Source: Zeugodacus cucurbitae (taxonomy: Eukaryota > Arthropoda > Insecta > Diptera > Tephritidae). Taken from it: DNA of 64,000 bases. The translations under genes were made by a program, and so were the position numbers. Below the pieces are notes generated by a model that saw nothing but the letters and a program-made list of their open reading frames with translations, made no database searches and was not told the DNA's origin. Position 1 is the first letter of the stretch. Every line of letters starts with the position of its first letter. Positions 36,953 through 49,525 of this stretch are shown here, piece by piece. The DNA is taken from assembly GCF_028554725.1 (NCBI RefSeq), contig NC_071670.1, forward strand, positions 19,596,001-19,660,000, written 5' to 3'.

Positions 36953-37350
36953 ATGTCAACCATGCAAAATATGTCAAACGAATTCACAGTTTTCGCTGAA
37001 AACTTCTTGAAAACTTACATTCCACACATTATAATCGATATCTGCTCTAGTTTAGTCGATATAACTGGAAGACATATTTTGCCATCCCCAAATTGTCAGT
37101 TAATATTTGTTTACATTTTAAAAAAGAATGGAGAAAAACAAAAGTACAAAAAAAGAAATTCCTGGGGTGAGAGGGAGGAAGCGCTCCTAATTCAATTGTA
37201 GCAAAATAAGGTGTGTGCTCTTCGCGGGCCCAGAAAAAATAGCAACATTTTAGATGAAATGGAGTTGCAGCAACAAGGTGTGCTATTCACAGCGGCCGAA
37301 ATTAAAACTAAGATGCATAATCTGTCGGAAAGATACAAACAAACAAACTT
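36953..37350 (+). pseudogene. Myb/SANT-like DNA-binding protein relic, probably transposon-borne
   Basis: In one frame the sequence reads KKRNSWGEREEALLIQL, then TAG (37199-37201), then NKVCALRGPRKNSNILDEM and FTAAEIKTKMHNLSERYK. The tryptophan, the LRGPRKN segment and the EIKTKMHNLSERY helix fit the Myb/SANT-like domains found in many insect proteins, including partners encoded by DNA transposons. The TAG interrupts the domain where relatives usually have an aromatic residue. After ERYK the similarity ends. The flanks contain an inverted pair, TGAAAACTTCTTGAAAAC (36997-37014) and GTTTTCAAGAGGTTTTCA (37734-37751), which may be the remains of terminal repeats of a non-autonomous element. Confidence 0.55.
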
Positions 37351-37351
37351 T

Positions 37352-40300
37352 TGTTCAACATTTATTGGCGTCCCAAGTTCCTTTATTATTCCTAATAAGA
37401 TTAAACGTTGTTTGTACAACTCTTCTATCTTTTTTGCAAGGCAAATGTGCAAGGCAAATGTGTCTCTATCAATTTTCTTGAAGAATCACCGTTGCGCAAG
37501 ATATTTATCTGGCTTTTTAAAGCCAATACCTTCATTTTTAACATTTTCTTGTCGTGATTCTATAAAACACGATCGTTAATAATAATTATAAGCAAATATT
37601 AAAGACTACAAAACTTACCATTTTCGTTGCTCAAAATGTAAACAAACAAATAAATTTGTGAATTGTCAATGAAAACATATCGAAAACTCAAAATGTCGGT
37701 CAGAACGACTTTGGTTCCACAATCCACAAATTGTGTTTTCAAGAGGTTTTCAATGTCGGTCCGAACGTAGTATAATAATAAAATTTGATTTTGTTTAAAA
37801 ACTCTCTAATGCTCCAACATGTTGTTTATAATGTAAACCTGTTTACTTTGCGAATTTTGTTATTGCAACAATAGAATTCAACACAGGATTCTCTGGCACC
37901 ACTCCACATTGTTCAAACAAAGTTACACAACTCAGCGGAATTTATAAATATGTATGTAGGTAGTCGGTTTTGAATAACTTATTGTATGTACCTACATATG
38001 TAGTGAAACGGACACAATCCCTAAGCAATTATATGGCTCTTCCCTCTATATTTAGCACAAAGTTATACAGTTAGAATATGCATTAAAAATTCTATTGGTG
38101 CGCCTAATCGACTGCCCTCAAATACAAACATATATATGTATATAGATGGTTGTGACATTTCAACACATTGAGAGAACGTCACCTCAGCGCTTGTTGCCAT
38201 TAATATCGAGATCAGCTGCAATGCAATCATGCCACATGCAACGTGCCACTAGTTTTACGGCACAATCGCTAACTACTCGTATGTAGTAGCGAGAGCGAAG
38301 CGTTGAACGAATAAATAAGTGAACGCGCTGAAAGACATACGGATTGAGCCGAGCTCTGTACGTACTGCCAAAGGGTCAAAGCTGATTTAAATATGCACCC
38401 TTTATCTGGCATGAAGGCGTTGATGGACACAGCCCCAGTGCAACGTCGCATGTACTCTCGTAGCTTGCAAGTCACGTGTGCTGCCTCATATGCTTCGGGT
38501 AGAGCACGATGATTGAGCTCATAAATGTGTTATTGTCAACAGCAATTTCGCTGACAGTTATCACGATGTATACACATACATTTGTATATGTGTCTGTATG
38601 GAGGAATGTTAAGTAGCGCTCTATGTATGTTTAGAACTATTTATGCTTTACAACAGCAATAATCGAGTTGGTTAGCATCGTTGTGCAGCAATGTTTAACA
38701 GATGTTAATGAATGTATGCGCACACGCGCCAGGTGTTAAGGGACTATGTCTGTTTTTGCTTCCACATTCCGATGTATGCACACACACAGACATCCTTTTA
38801 AACACAAACTGCATTAGTTTGTGCCTCCACAGAGGGCATTTACCCTTGCATCCTGGTGTAGCTGGTTGCTGATCGTCGTTTTACTGCCTTTCCCTCCAAA
38901 GCAGATAAAGAGAATTAAAAAGACCCTTAAAACCTCTCTTGAAGAGAGCGAGCCAGATATTCTCTTAACAAATATAATAATTGTGTAGGAAAGTTTACTA
39001 AAATATATCTGAACTCAGCAATTCTTTCAAGACACTTCTCCTCCTAACGCCAAATTAGTCTTCTACGAAGCTTTTCATTAAAAAATATAAAAGCATAACT
39101 AAAGTTCATACTTGGCGGTACTGGAAGAACTCTTCTAGCTATTGAGTTTAGATGTAGTTCTTATTTCGTATATTCTAACGGGAGTTAACTCGATAATGAA
39201 TAAGTCCATGTGTCATACTTTCTCTGTAGTCCACAGAGAAGTTCCAGTTTTCTGAAGTTAAGTTGTTCAAAAATCTTCGAAACTCATACCAGTAGTCGGC
39301 TCTTTTTTAAAAAATCCAACATTTCTTAACAAAACCTGGGTCATTTAACAATTAAGGAAATAATTGTTAAGTTCTGCCGCCATTTTCCGACTCATCTACT
39401 TATTTGAATTTGTCTCTTCTATATTTGATTTGAAACAGTGCTCAATTGAATTCCGTCAGTTACTTCTTATTAAAAGAATACTTATATTGCTTCAGCTTGA
39501 AATATAGCCGAAAAGTCACAAATTTTTACTAATACACTGGTGTTGTTTTCTCTCTCTCTCTATTCAGAAGCATACTACTCATTGGAGATGTCATTAGTAA
39601 GAACTATGCTCGGTACTAATTATTCTTTTTATTATGTGCTCCTTTCCTATCTGTGAATCCAGTACTTTCATGTAGGAGATTCTGCTTAAATCGAACCATA
39701 GAACCAGAGTTCATTTGTTTGCATTAAAGCATGTTCCAGTCACTTTCAATTGTTTCCCTTGAAAATATAAAAACATATTGCCTTCGACAATTATTCTTTT
39801 TTTTAATTTCATATGAGCGGCGTGTGAAATCAAATTGTTGGAGAAATTGAAATAGTTAGGGGTTAGCATTTTTTTCCACAGCAGAAGTAGCTTATTCATA
39901 CATACCTTTTAGGATACTTTGAATGTGAAATCGATACATTCAAAATAAGGGTGCGAAATAATTGTAACAACGATATAATAAAGGTAATTTTCCATGTGTA
40001 TTTTTGTGTTAAAATCAGTTATGTCAGAATGAAATGAGACATCTAAATGTCCAAATAATAGGATTAACCGGAACAAAAAATGTTTTCTTACTGGATTTGA
40101 TATTTTTAATCCAAGTATAAAAGTCTTAATTGGAAAATAATCGTTGGATTATATCTCGCCCTACTTTTTAAGATGCATCTCCTCTTCAAATGTAATTTCA
40201 TTAAGGGGCTATACCAGTGTATGACTTTGCTTATTTGATAGTTTATACTTTCAAAAATATCCTGTGCTGTGTGCGGTAAGGTCGTATCTTGAATAGTTTT

Positions 40301-40948
40301 TCAATGGTAGCGTTCTAAAGAGCGACCGCTCGCAGGTTTAAGCCGTTATAGTCGACAATTTAAGCGCGTTTTTCTCGAAACGACATTTTTCAAAATTCAA
40401 ACATCATAACTCAACGAGACATTGACTTGAATATATTTACTATAAAATGACCTACGATCTTTTTGATTCGCATTAAAAAATACCATTTTTACCTAAACAA
40501 AAAAACATTTTTTTGAAGAACTGCGCCATTTTGTTAGTTTTTGATATTTTCCAAAAAAATTTAGGTCGTTGTATAGGAAATTCTTTCAACTTTAATAAAC
40601 CTTTTGAATTTTTTTTGGGTATTATCATTCATGTTCATTACTTTTGTTGATTATAATAAATTGAAATGGAAAATAACCTAATAACCATAATAATTTTTAT
40701 GATTGCTTTAAGGAAACTAAAAATTTAGAAAGTAGATAAATTTATCCGTTTTCATATTGCTGAGGTCAATAGTCTTTTTCGATAACTAGTTCTTTAAGCA
40801 TAACAAAATACACTGTAATATAGCTTAATCAATTTCTTAGTCGGTCATACTCCGTATCATAAAATTACAAAAGGGGAATGGTGCGAAAAAGCAACAGCGA
40901 AATGAAATGGAGAGAATAAAAAAATCATAAAGTATATTTTTACCGCAG
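37352..40948. other. Non-coding stretch, no gene recognised
   Basis: Two similar phrases, ATGTCGGTCAGAACG (37693) and ATGTCGGTCCGAACG (37753), form a short direct repeat. A CT-rich simple repeat lies near 39549-39562. The block 40170-40620 (TTTTTCTCGAAACGACATTT) looks like a dispersed repeat, but its ends could not be set. No protein is supported. Confidence 0.5.
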
Positions 40949-41104
40949 CCTCTCAAAAGACGCAAATCCAACGAAGAAGAAATCATTAAACCTGAAAAAC
41001 ATCATCTGAAGCCAGTGCTAAGTGCAGCGCCACAGTTTCAAAGTGAGCAACTAAGAGCGTATGCCGTCAACTTGTACCCCACTACCAAACTCCAGCAACT
41101 TTAA
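40949..41104 (+). other. Candidate terminal coding exon of an unidentified gene
   Basis: A TTTTTACCGCAG acceptor ends at 40948. From there a frame without ATG stays open for 51 codons to TAA at 41102: PLKRRKSNEEEIIKPEKHHL, then KPVLSAAPQFQSEQLRAYA and VNLYPTTKLQQL. The frame can be read back only to 40931 before a stop, so its usable part starts almost exactly at the acceptor. The composition is charged and protein-like (Lys/Glu-rich, then Gln/Leu). An AATAAACC follows the stop immediately. The pyrimidine tract is weak and no homologue is recognised, so this is a candidate only. Confidence 0.35.
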
Positions 41105-42319
41105 TAAACCTTCACCTCCCAACACAGCAAGAACCTTCATGACCCATTTACGACGCCAACACATAATCGCTTTGAGTTGGAAAAATCAGGACATCCTACA
41201 AAGTCATTTCATTTTGTTAGCCGTGTTCGCTTCCGCTCCTTTTCCTCAACGGTTGTTGTTTCGGTATGTATGTATGTATGTACACCGACCCTACTGTTTT
41301 ACTTTTACGCTACTTCCTCTTCGCCTCGCACAGTCGTGGTTTAGGGTACTTGCTGTCATCGAAAAATACTGCTTAGTTTACTGACAGCCAACGCCCATTT
41401 AATGTTACCAACGCCATGTGAAAATCATTAATGACGCCAACAACAACATGGTAAAATCAATGCAAAATGTTACCCGCATATAAATGGAAGTATGTGTATA
41501 GGCTTAGTGTGGGGTACATCGCTTTAAGTGATGCTAATTTCTAATCTGCATTGAGGCGAAACAAATGACGATTAAGCAACGAACAGTTTTCTCTAAATAC
41601 ATATATGTATAAAATTACATATATGTATGTACATGTACATACATATGCCCAGTGGAAAAAGATTGAAGAAGGTGACAGATTTTGTCTCCATTACTTTTAA
41701 TTTGCAAATACTAGAGTTTATAGACCACTTAAATTGTCTTTTACATTTTTATACTTTGTATGGCTATTTATATTCTTATAAGCATATATACACCCTACAG
41801 GACACTATACCTCTTCTTAGTTTCCTTACCGCTATACATTGGAAATTGATTTGATGTCTGGCGAAGTCTGTTTCACACTTCCAGGTGGTGTTGGTAGACA
41901 AAATGGAAGTACTTGGAGCAACACATATATTCGACCATAAAATACCATTGTGTGACCCAAAAGATAAATTTTCGATCCATTATTGGTTCCTACTCTTTTG
42001 GCCATCATCGGATATCAATATGTCTGTCAGCTAATAGCAGAAAAATGTTCTACCAGCGACTGATTTCAATCGAAGACAAATTATTCAGTTTCTGCATAAA
42101 GTGAACGACTTCGACCGTCTTGATTTCTTTTTGTTGGATTATTTGAAAAATAAAACGCGTATATGTATGAACACTGAAACCTTATACGAGGTATTTTTTT
42201 GTTTTCGTTTATGTATCCAATATGAGAGCACAATACGCGAATAAAAGACTGAAAGCACAAGCGTCCGAAAAGCTAACTATGGAGTTGCTCTATTTCTCAT
42301 AATTTCAGACTTTAAACTA
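41105..42319. other. Non-coding stretch, no gene recognised
   Basis: GTATGTATGTATGTA repeat near 41265 and a TACATATATG-type repeat near 41600-41650. Frames at 41627-41854 and 41913-42104 match nothing known to me. Confidence 0.55.
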
Positions 42320-44940
42320 TTCTTCTTGACTGGCGTCCACAACAGCGCGCTACGCATCTCTCCTTTTGGCAGTTTGGCGCCAATTGGTAATAACAAATGA
42401 AGATAGGGCCTTCTCCACCTGGTCCTTCCATCGGAGCGGAGGTTTCCCTCTTCCTCGGCTTCCACCAGCGGGTACTGCATCGAAAACTTTCAGAGCTGGG
42501 GCACTTTCGTCCATTCGAACAACATGACCTAGCCAGCGTAGCCGCTGTCTTTTTATTCGCTGGACTATGTCAATGTCGTCGTATAACTCATACAGGTCAT
42601 CGTTCCATCGTCTGCGGTTTTCGCCGTTGCCAATGTTTTGAGGACCATAAATCTTGCGCAAAATTTTCCTCTCGAAAACTCCTAGTGCCGTCTCATCGGA
42701 TGTTGGCACCGTCCACGCTTCTGCACCATAAAGTAGAATGGGAATGATGAGGGACTTGTAGATTTTAGTTTTGTTCGTCGAGAAAGGACTTTACTTTTCA
42801 ATTGCCTACTCAGTCCATAGTAGCAGCTGTTGGCAAGAGTTGTCCTTCCCGATCCTGACGGAGCTTTTGGTGTTGCTCAACGTCAGCTTACACAGCCGTA
42901 TTAGTTTTGCGGGGATACCAAATTCAGACATCGCGGCATAAAGGCAGCTCCTTTTCGTGCTGTCGAAAGCAGCTTTAAAGTCGACAAATAAATGGTGTGT
43001 GTCGATCCTCTCGCGTCTTCTCCAAGATTTGGCGCATGGTGAATATCTGGTCAGTTGTTGATATTTCAGGTCTAAAGCCACACTGATAAGGTCCAATCAG
43101 TTTGTTGACGGTGGGCTTTAGTCTTTCACACAGTACGCTCGATAGAACCTTATAAGCGATGTTAAGGAGGCTGATCCCACGGTAATTGGCGCAGTTTGTG
43201 GGGTCTCCCGTTTTGTGGATTGGGCAGAGTACACTGAGATTCCAATCGTCGGACATACTTTCTTCCGACCATATTACGCAAAGAAGCTGATGCATGCACC
43301 TTATCAGCTCTTCGCCGCCGTATTTGAATAGCTCGGCCGGCAATTAATCGGCAATTCATCAAAACATCTTGTTGTTCTTCAAACGGGTAATTGCTATTCT
43401 AATTTCTTCACGGTCGCGCAATGGAACATCTGTTCCATCGTCGTCGATTGGGGAATCGGGTTCGCCATCTCCTAGTGTTGTACTTTCACTGCCATTCAGT
43501 AGGCTGGAGAAGTGTTCCCTCCACAAACACAGTATACTCTGGTCATCAACAACTAGATCACCTCTGGAGGTCCTACAGGAGGGTCTTACAGGTCTTGAAA
43601 CCTTCAGTTAGTCGCCGGATCTTTTCGTAAAATTTTCGAGCATTACCCCTGTCGGCCAGCTTGTCAAGCTCTTCATGCTCACGCATTTCGGCCTCTTTCT
43701 TTTTTTGTCTGCAAATGCGTCTCGCTTCCCTCTTCAGTTCTCGGTATCTTTCCCATCCCGCTCGTATCCCTCACCATACCAGCTATTTTTTTGCCTTTTC
43801 AGAAAGCCAATGGTTTCGGTTGCAGCTGTACGTAAGGAGTTTGATATGCCATCCCACAGTTCCCTTATACCGAGATGCTGATGAGTGCTCTCAGAGAGCA
43901 GAAGTGCAAGTCGAGTAGAAAATCGTTCGGCTGTCGGTTGTGATTGCAGCTTCTCGATGTCGAACCTTCCTTGTGTTTGTTGACGTGTGCGCTTTTCTAC
44001 ACAGAGGCGGGTGCATATCTTAGCTGCTACAAGATAATGGTCCGAGTCGATGTTGGGACCACGAAGCGTACGCACATCAAACACACTGGAGACATGTCGT
44101 CCATCTATCACAACATGATCGATCTGGTTGCGAGTTATTCGATCCGGGGACAGCCAAGTAGCTTGATGGATTTTCTTATGCTGGAATCTAGTACTACAGA
44201 CGACCATATTTCGGGCCCCGGCGAAGTCGATCAGTCTCAGACCGTTTGCAGTTGTTTCGTCATGGAGGCTGAATTTTCCGACTGTTGTGCCAAAGACACC
44301 TTCTTTACCCTCCCTAGCGTTGAAATCGCCAAGCACGATTTTGACATCGTGGCGGGGGCACCGCTCATAGGTACGTTCTAGGCGCTCATAGAAGGTATTT
44401 TTGATCACTTCGTCCTTCTCTTCCGTCGGGACGAGGGCGCAAATCAGCGAAATGTTGAAGAACCTCGCTTTAATGCGGATTGTGGCTAGACGTTCATCCA
44501 CCGGAGTGAATGCCACGACTCGACAACGGAGTGTCTTTCCCACCACGAATCCCACAACGAATTTGCGCTCATTTATATGGCCGCTGTAGTAGATGTCGCA
44601 AGGACCCACCTTCTTCCGTCCTTGTCCCGTCCATCGCATTTCTTGGATTGCGGTGATGTCAGCTTTTGCTCTTACGAGGACATCAACCAGCTGGGCAGAG
44701 GCACCTTCCCAATTAAGGATCCGAACATTCCAGGTGCATACCCTTAAATCATAGTCCTTAAAACGTTTGCTGTGGTCGTCATCAAAAGGGGGGTGTCTCA
44801 TCCGAGGCTGTTGCTTTTTATTCATTCGTTATTCGTTTTTATGTGGTGGGTCCCAAACCCTACGCACGACCGCATAAGCGGGATTCCCCTTCTCCCTTTA
44901 GCTCGCCTCCAAACGGATGTCTCTTGGCTAGCCAGATAAT
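42320..44940 (-). mobile_element. RTE-type non-LTR retrotransposon, copy 4 (RT core deleted)
   Basis: On the minus strand it runs from a 5' UTR at about 44940 (shared with copy 3: GGGTTTGGGACCCACCACAT) through the endonuclease frame at 43734-44825 and the linker to pieces of RT at 42975-43343 and 42806-43096 and the tail at 42350-42709. It ends in CCAGTCAAGAAGAA (plus strand TTCTTCTTGACTGG at 42319). Between GKD and [14 protein letters not shown] sequence near 42840, about 430 bp is missing compared with copy 3, removing motif B, YADD and the start of the thumb. Several frameshifts are also present. Its 5' end lies against repeat E. Confidence 0.9.
43734..44825 (-). pseudogene. RTE endonuclease domain (copy 4)
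   Basis: A 363-codon frame beginning MNKKQQPRMRHPPFDDD. The APE-type motifs CTWNVR, IQEMRW, LGDFNA, NQIDHV and SDHYLV are all kept, so the nicking domain reads intact. Differences from copy 3 are scattered substitutions such as LVPTEEKDEV for HAPTEEKDDV. After FLKRQKNSWYGE (about 43790) the frame diverges, where copy 3 continues with the charged linker. The first 8 residues are not shared with copy 3, so the true start may be the Met of MRHPP. Confidence 0.88.
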
Positions 44941-44943
44941 AAT

Positions 44944-46105
44944 AACAAGTAAGGCTTAGCCCTTCGGTTGTGATTATCGCAAATAATTTATTTAATTTTC
45001 TTAATATAACACACAATTTGACCCACATATTCGTCATATATATTGTATAAAGTCCATTGAAAGTTGGAAACCATAATATTAGGTTAGAAACACCGAAGTC
45101 CTCGTGTTCGATATATGGGGCCTTAAAAACCTATATCCCGATTTCGGCGATTTTTAGAACACTATTAACATAGTATTTGTGCAAAGTTCTGCATCGATAT
45201 CTTCACTAGTACTTACTTTATATATTGTAAAGTAAACGATTCAGATTGTCTTCAAAGTTCTGGTATATTGGAAGTAGGCGTGGCTGTGAAGCGATTTGGC
45301 CTATTTTCACAACATATCATTGAGATGTAAGGAAGTTTCATTGAAATCGGTCGAGTAGTTCCTGAGTTATGGTTTTTGACCCATAAGTGGGCGACGCCAC
45401 GCCCATTTTTCATTTTGTAAAAAAATCTGAGTGCAGCTTCCATCTGCCATTTCTTATGTGAAATTTAGTGTTTCTGACGTTTTTAGTTAGTGAGTTAACC
45501 CACTTTAAGTAATTTTCAACCAAACTTTTGTATGGGAGGTGGGCGTGGTTATGATACGATTTCTTTCATTTTTTGACTATATTACGAAGTGGCTAAAAAA
45601 AAACGACTGCAGAAAGTTTGGTTTATATAGCTCTATTGGTTTGCGAGATATGTACAAAAAACATAGCAGGGGGCGGGGCCCCAAAAAAATTACATCCAAA
45701 TATGCCCCTTCATAGTGCGATCCTTCGTACCAAATTTTATTTCCATAGCTTTATTTATGGCTTAGTTATGGCACTTTATGTGTTTTCGGTTTTCGCCATT
45801 TTGTGGGCGTGGCAGTGGTCCGATTTTGCTCATTTTCGAAAGCAACCTTCCTATGGTGCCAAGAAATAAGTGTGCCAAGTTTCATCCAGATATCTTAATT
45901 TTTACTCAAGTTACAGCTTGCACAGGCGGACGGACGGACGGACAGACGAACATACGGATTTGAACTCCACTCTTCACCCTGATCACTTTGGTATATATAA
46001 CCCTATATCTAACTCGTTTAGTTTTGGGTGTTACAAACAACCGTTATGTGAACAAAACTATAATACTCTCTTTAGCAACATTTGTTGCGAGATTATAATT
46101 AATAA
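44944..46105 (-). mobile_element. DINE-1-like repeat E (complete, degraded hairpin end)
   Basis: It opens with ACAAGTAAGG and a damaged hairpin (AGCCCTTCGGTTGTGATT) followed by CGCAA. The body has TAGTTCCTGAGTTATGG, CCACGCCCA and a block of GGACGGACGGACGGACAGAC near 45925, and it ends with AACATTTGTTGCGAGATTATAA. It sits immediately beside the 5' end of RTE copy 4. The body is closest to repeats C and F. Confidence 0.75.
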
Positions 46106-46257
46106 ATGTAAAATTTGAATTAAATTGAATGTTAATAGTGTAATTATCAATATGTGAAGTGAAAAATGTGAGAAAATTGCAGTAAAGTGTTACTTATAGA
46201 AAAAAAATGGGTTTTAAATACAAATATTTTAAAAACTATAAGTCCGATATACAATAT

Positions 46258-46540
46258 ACAAGTTCCACTTTCATAACTCGAACTTCTATAACTCGAAGAT
46301 CCTCATAACTGGAACTTTTGAATGGGCGAAGTTAAATTTCAAACAAATTGTCTTCCACAAATTGATCAGGACATAATACAAAATTTAAAAGTTTTAATAT
46401 CGAGGCAGAATTTTAAAAGAGGTGCTGTATCGTACGAAGATATGATATTAAACTTATAATTAAATGATAATAAAATTGCATGTTTGAATGAAAACGTCTA
46501 TAGCTCGAGATCTCTCTAAAATGATAAACATATTCCTGGG
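46258..46540 (+). repeat. Pogo-like non-autonomous repeat
   Basis: Starts with TTCATAACTCGAACTTCTAT and AACTCGAAGATCCTCATAAC, the kind of repeated ATAACTCGAA motif found at pogo/Tigger-type termini. The body shares GGACATAATACAAAATTTAA and GATATGATATTA with the repeat at 63638 (GGGCATAATACAAAATTTAA and GTATGATATTA). No transposase remains, and the family name rests on the terminal motif. Confidence 0.5.
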
Positions 46541-46985
46541 CAGATGGACGAAATCGTGACGAGTATCACGCTTACAAGATGGTGTTAACCGAAAAGCTTT
46601 AAAGTGCTAAAACTAAGCCAAAAACATTGTTCAGAGAATCACAATAAGGAAGGATGGAATTTAGATGTATTTTTTTCGAAAAACTCCATAACCCAGCCAT
46701 CTTCTACACAAAGGTTAGGTTGAAAAGTATATTTTACACAAGAAATAACAGAGAAAAGTGCATTCAGATTTTTATAAAAAATTTAATAAAAATGTTTATT
46801 AAAATGTGGTTTCGCCTACTTTTCGGGTCAAAACCCATAATAAAGATTGGTACATAATATTTTCTTGACACCCTGATGTAACCGATGAAAAATGGGCAAA
46901 ATCAGCTAACAATCACGTCTACTTTACATATAACTCCATTTTGAATTCATTCTGATTCGTTCTCTTTGCAGTATATATGGGCAAA
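46541..46985 (+). mobile_element. Highly degraded DINE-1-like repeat fragment
   Basis: AAACTAAGCCA, GGTTAGGTTGAAAAGTA, AGTGCATTCAGATTTTT and CGGGTCAAAACCCATA follow the order of the repeat C body, with many indels. Both ends are lost. Confidence 0.4.
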
Positions 46986-46989
46986 TCCT

Positions 46990-49340
46990 GCGTTACGAAC
47001 GCCACATTCCTACGCGTTTTCGGATTGAAATATAACAATTTTTTGGTCTTTCAAAAGACATACCTTCAAGTTATACACAGTGTTTAGTGGGATTTGAGTG
47101 TACTTTCGAATGTCATCAAAATATTTTTTGTAACAGGTTTAAGCTGCGAATAATTTGATCTCAAAGTATTGTTACGCACGATACAAAAAATGGAAGTAGC
47201 TTTGAAGGTTGAGGTATGTTTTCGTAATTTTTAGCAAATTTTGTATAATAAAGCACACCAAATGAAATACCTTAAAGAAAGATGAATATAAGAGAATTCT
47301 AAAATAACTTACTTGCAGCCAAAAAATTTTGTAGTTTTTTATCAATGGCCGTGAACCCAACGTTACGCACGCTACGTTACGCACGCTAAATTTGTTCAAG
47401 TAGTATATAAATAAAAACAATTGTATTTATTTTAACAAAACAATTTATACTATTTTTAATAAGATTATTTAATTCATATTATAAATTAATTTATTAATGT
47501 ATATATGTTTATAAATAAATTTTATGTTTTGCTGAATCTGCCGTTAGTGCTATTTCGAGCTCTTTTTCATTAAGAAATGAAAAATAATGGTTGCTTTTTA
47601 TTCCGGGAATGCTCTTAACGTTAACCCATCTCTCCGAAAGAAATGCAGTTGTATTTTTTATATATGTACTGCTTACATATAAAATAGAAATACCATTTAT
47701 ATTAATTTTTGCCAATTTAAAAAAATCATGGGCGTTATTAAGAACAATATTCTGAGCTTTCACCATTTGCCAAATTTTTCTCTTTATGACAGCTCCAATT
47801 CCGCCCTCTGCACCCTTTCCGTGAGCAGTTACAAAAAAATTCCACTCAAAGTTGGTCAAATCTAATTTTTCTTTAAAAAACGGTATAATACTCAAAATGA
47901 ACTTGTTTTTAAATTGACTTGCACAGCCATCAGAAAATAAAAATAACTTCGAAATAGCGTTTTGTTCTTTAAGTTTCTTTACAATTAGCTGGAGAAAGCA
48001 ATAAACATCATATTTATTGTGTGACAGCTGATCGCTCGTAACAGCAAATGATCTTGTGCAATTGTGCAACCAGGCAACAAAAGTAAAAATGGTAACTTGG
48101 GAGTAACTAAAATGTGCAGACTGAATTTCATTTTGATTGAGGAGCCTATAGTTTTCCGCAAAATCGACTTGCAGAACAGCTTCATCTTGTTTAATAGATA
48201 TTTTTCGGTCTTGAAAGTATTTTTGTTGAGTCCTTTTAACGTAAGTATGCAGTTTAAAGGAAGGTAACTGAGATTCCAATCCATTAATCAAATCAGTTAT
48301 TGGTCCTTTCGTATAACTAATGATGATGCGTTTATCAACGATTCTCCAATGCTTCCATTCAGTAAGCTCTTCGAGTTGATTAATGTAAATTAAAGGGACG
48401 AAAGCGTCTGTAATGCCTTTAATGCACTTGTTACATTCACTCCTCATACAAACTTCATTGGTTTCGTCACAACACACTTTTCTTAAAAAATTTCCGAAGT
48501 TAGATGGGAAGATACGAAAAATGCCAATAGCTTCCAATAAAAATGAAAAATTGGCGTGGTACTGGCAAACTCACATGTTATGTGGAAGCTTACTAGACAA
48601 TTCCACGTGTTTTGGTCGGTTGTTATGAAATTTAGTATTTGAAATATTTGTTCCAGGAAACGTTGTTTTAAACAATTCATATGCTTCTCAAATTGTCATA
48701 ACCATGAATCTGTTTATATTGGAAGGCTATTTGATTTTGATATAAGTGTGGACTTTCTTCCGGCAGTTTCCGTAGAGATGTCATCATCATTGTCATAAAT
48801 CATTTTAACATTTTCGTCAACCGTATTTTTTGTTTGAGCTTCTTCTTCCTCTTTCAAGTATTTTTCTATAAGCATTTTAAGAATTTCGTTTTTTTTTGTT
48901 GATGTCTTTTGGTAACGCTAATTCCACTTTTTTTATGGCCTTGTAAAGGGTATTTTTGCACTTATATGCACCATCCAACGATATTATTGGTTGCTCTTGT
49001 TGTTTTTGTTCCTTTATTTTCTTTCTATAAATTTGCATACGATTTCGATGGTCAGCCTTTACTTTTTTTGATAATTAATCATCATTTTTAAGTATTTCTT
49101 TAAGATTTTTTCTATAAATTTTCATTCTTTTCGCATTTTTTATACGTTCTATTTGTGTTAAGCTTTCACAGGATTGTATTTTTTTGCGATATTTTCGAAT
49201 ACGCTCTGCACCTGTTTTTTTTTTTCTTAAAAGCAGGATATTTATTTAAATTAAAATTATAGATGATTTGTGAAAAAAAAAACAATTTTCTACTCACAAT
49301 ATAAAAAAAACCTGATTTTCCGTTACGCACGCTACAACGC
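46990..49340 (-). mobile_element. Decayed DNA element with an unassigned transposase-like gene and GTTACGCACGCTA repeats
   Basis: A coding relic (47509-49225 minus) is bracketed by a 13-bp motif that occurs in the same orientation at 46991 (variant), 47171 (variant), twice in tandem at 47361-47388, and at 49321. The motif is absent elsewhere in the window as far as I could see. This suggests a mobile unit with subterminal protein-binding repeats, not a host gene. Clear terminal inverted repeats were not found, so both borders are approximate. Confidence 0.5.
47509..49225 (-). pseudogene. Unassigned transposase-like protein (DFAENY / FSDGC..Q / HGK family), broken
   Basis: Minus-strand coding begins with repeated basic motifs (AERIRKYRKKIQ, KRMKIYRK, NRMQIYRK), then YKAIKKVELALPKDINKKK and an acidic stretch (MIYDNDDDISTETAGRKST) that requires a frame change. 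The last 342 codons (47509-48537) are open: CCDETNEVCMRSECNKC, then VDFAENYRLLN, SDQLSHNKYD, FLFSDGCASQFKNK and VTAHGKGAEGGIGAVIKRK. Spaced Asp residues in DFAENY and SDGC plus the HGKG..GG..KR block suggest an RNase H-fold nuclease, and I recall similar unnamed proteins repeated in many arthropod genomes. I cannot name the superfamily. An in-frame TGA/TAA near 49080 and frameshifts near 48880 and 48550-48700 break it. Confidence 0.6.
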
Positions 49341-49525
49341 ATTTACCTGGCATTTCATACCAAATTTTAAGGAGAACTGAGTGAATAACAATATGTCTTT
49401 CGATTGGACCATCTATGTTAATACTAAAGCAATGATGAACACGTAAAAAATTTCACTTTTTTTGTATAACTCCTGAAAAGACCTGAGGTAGGGTAGGATT
49501 TCGTAACCAATTTTGGTTACCTTAC

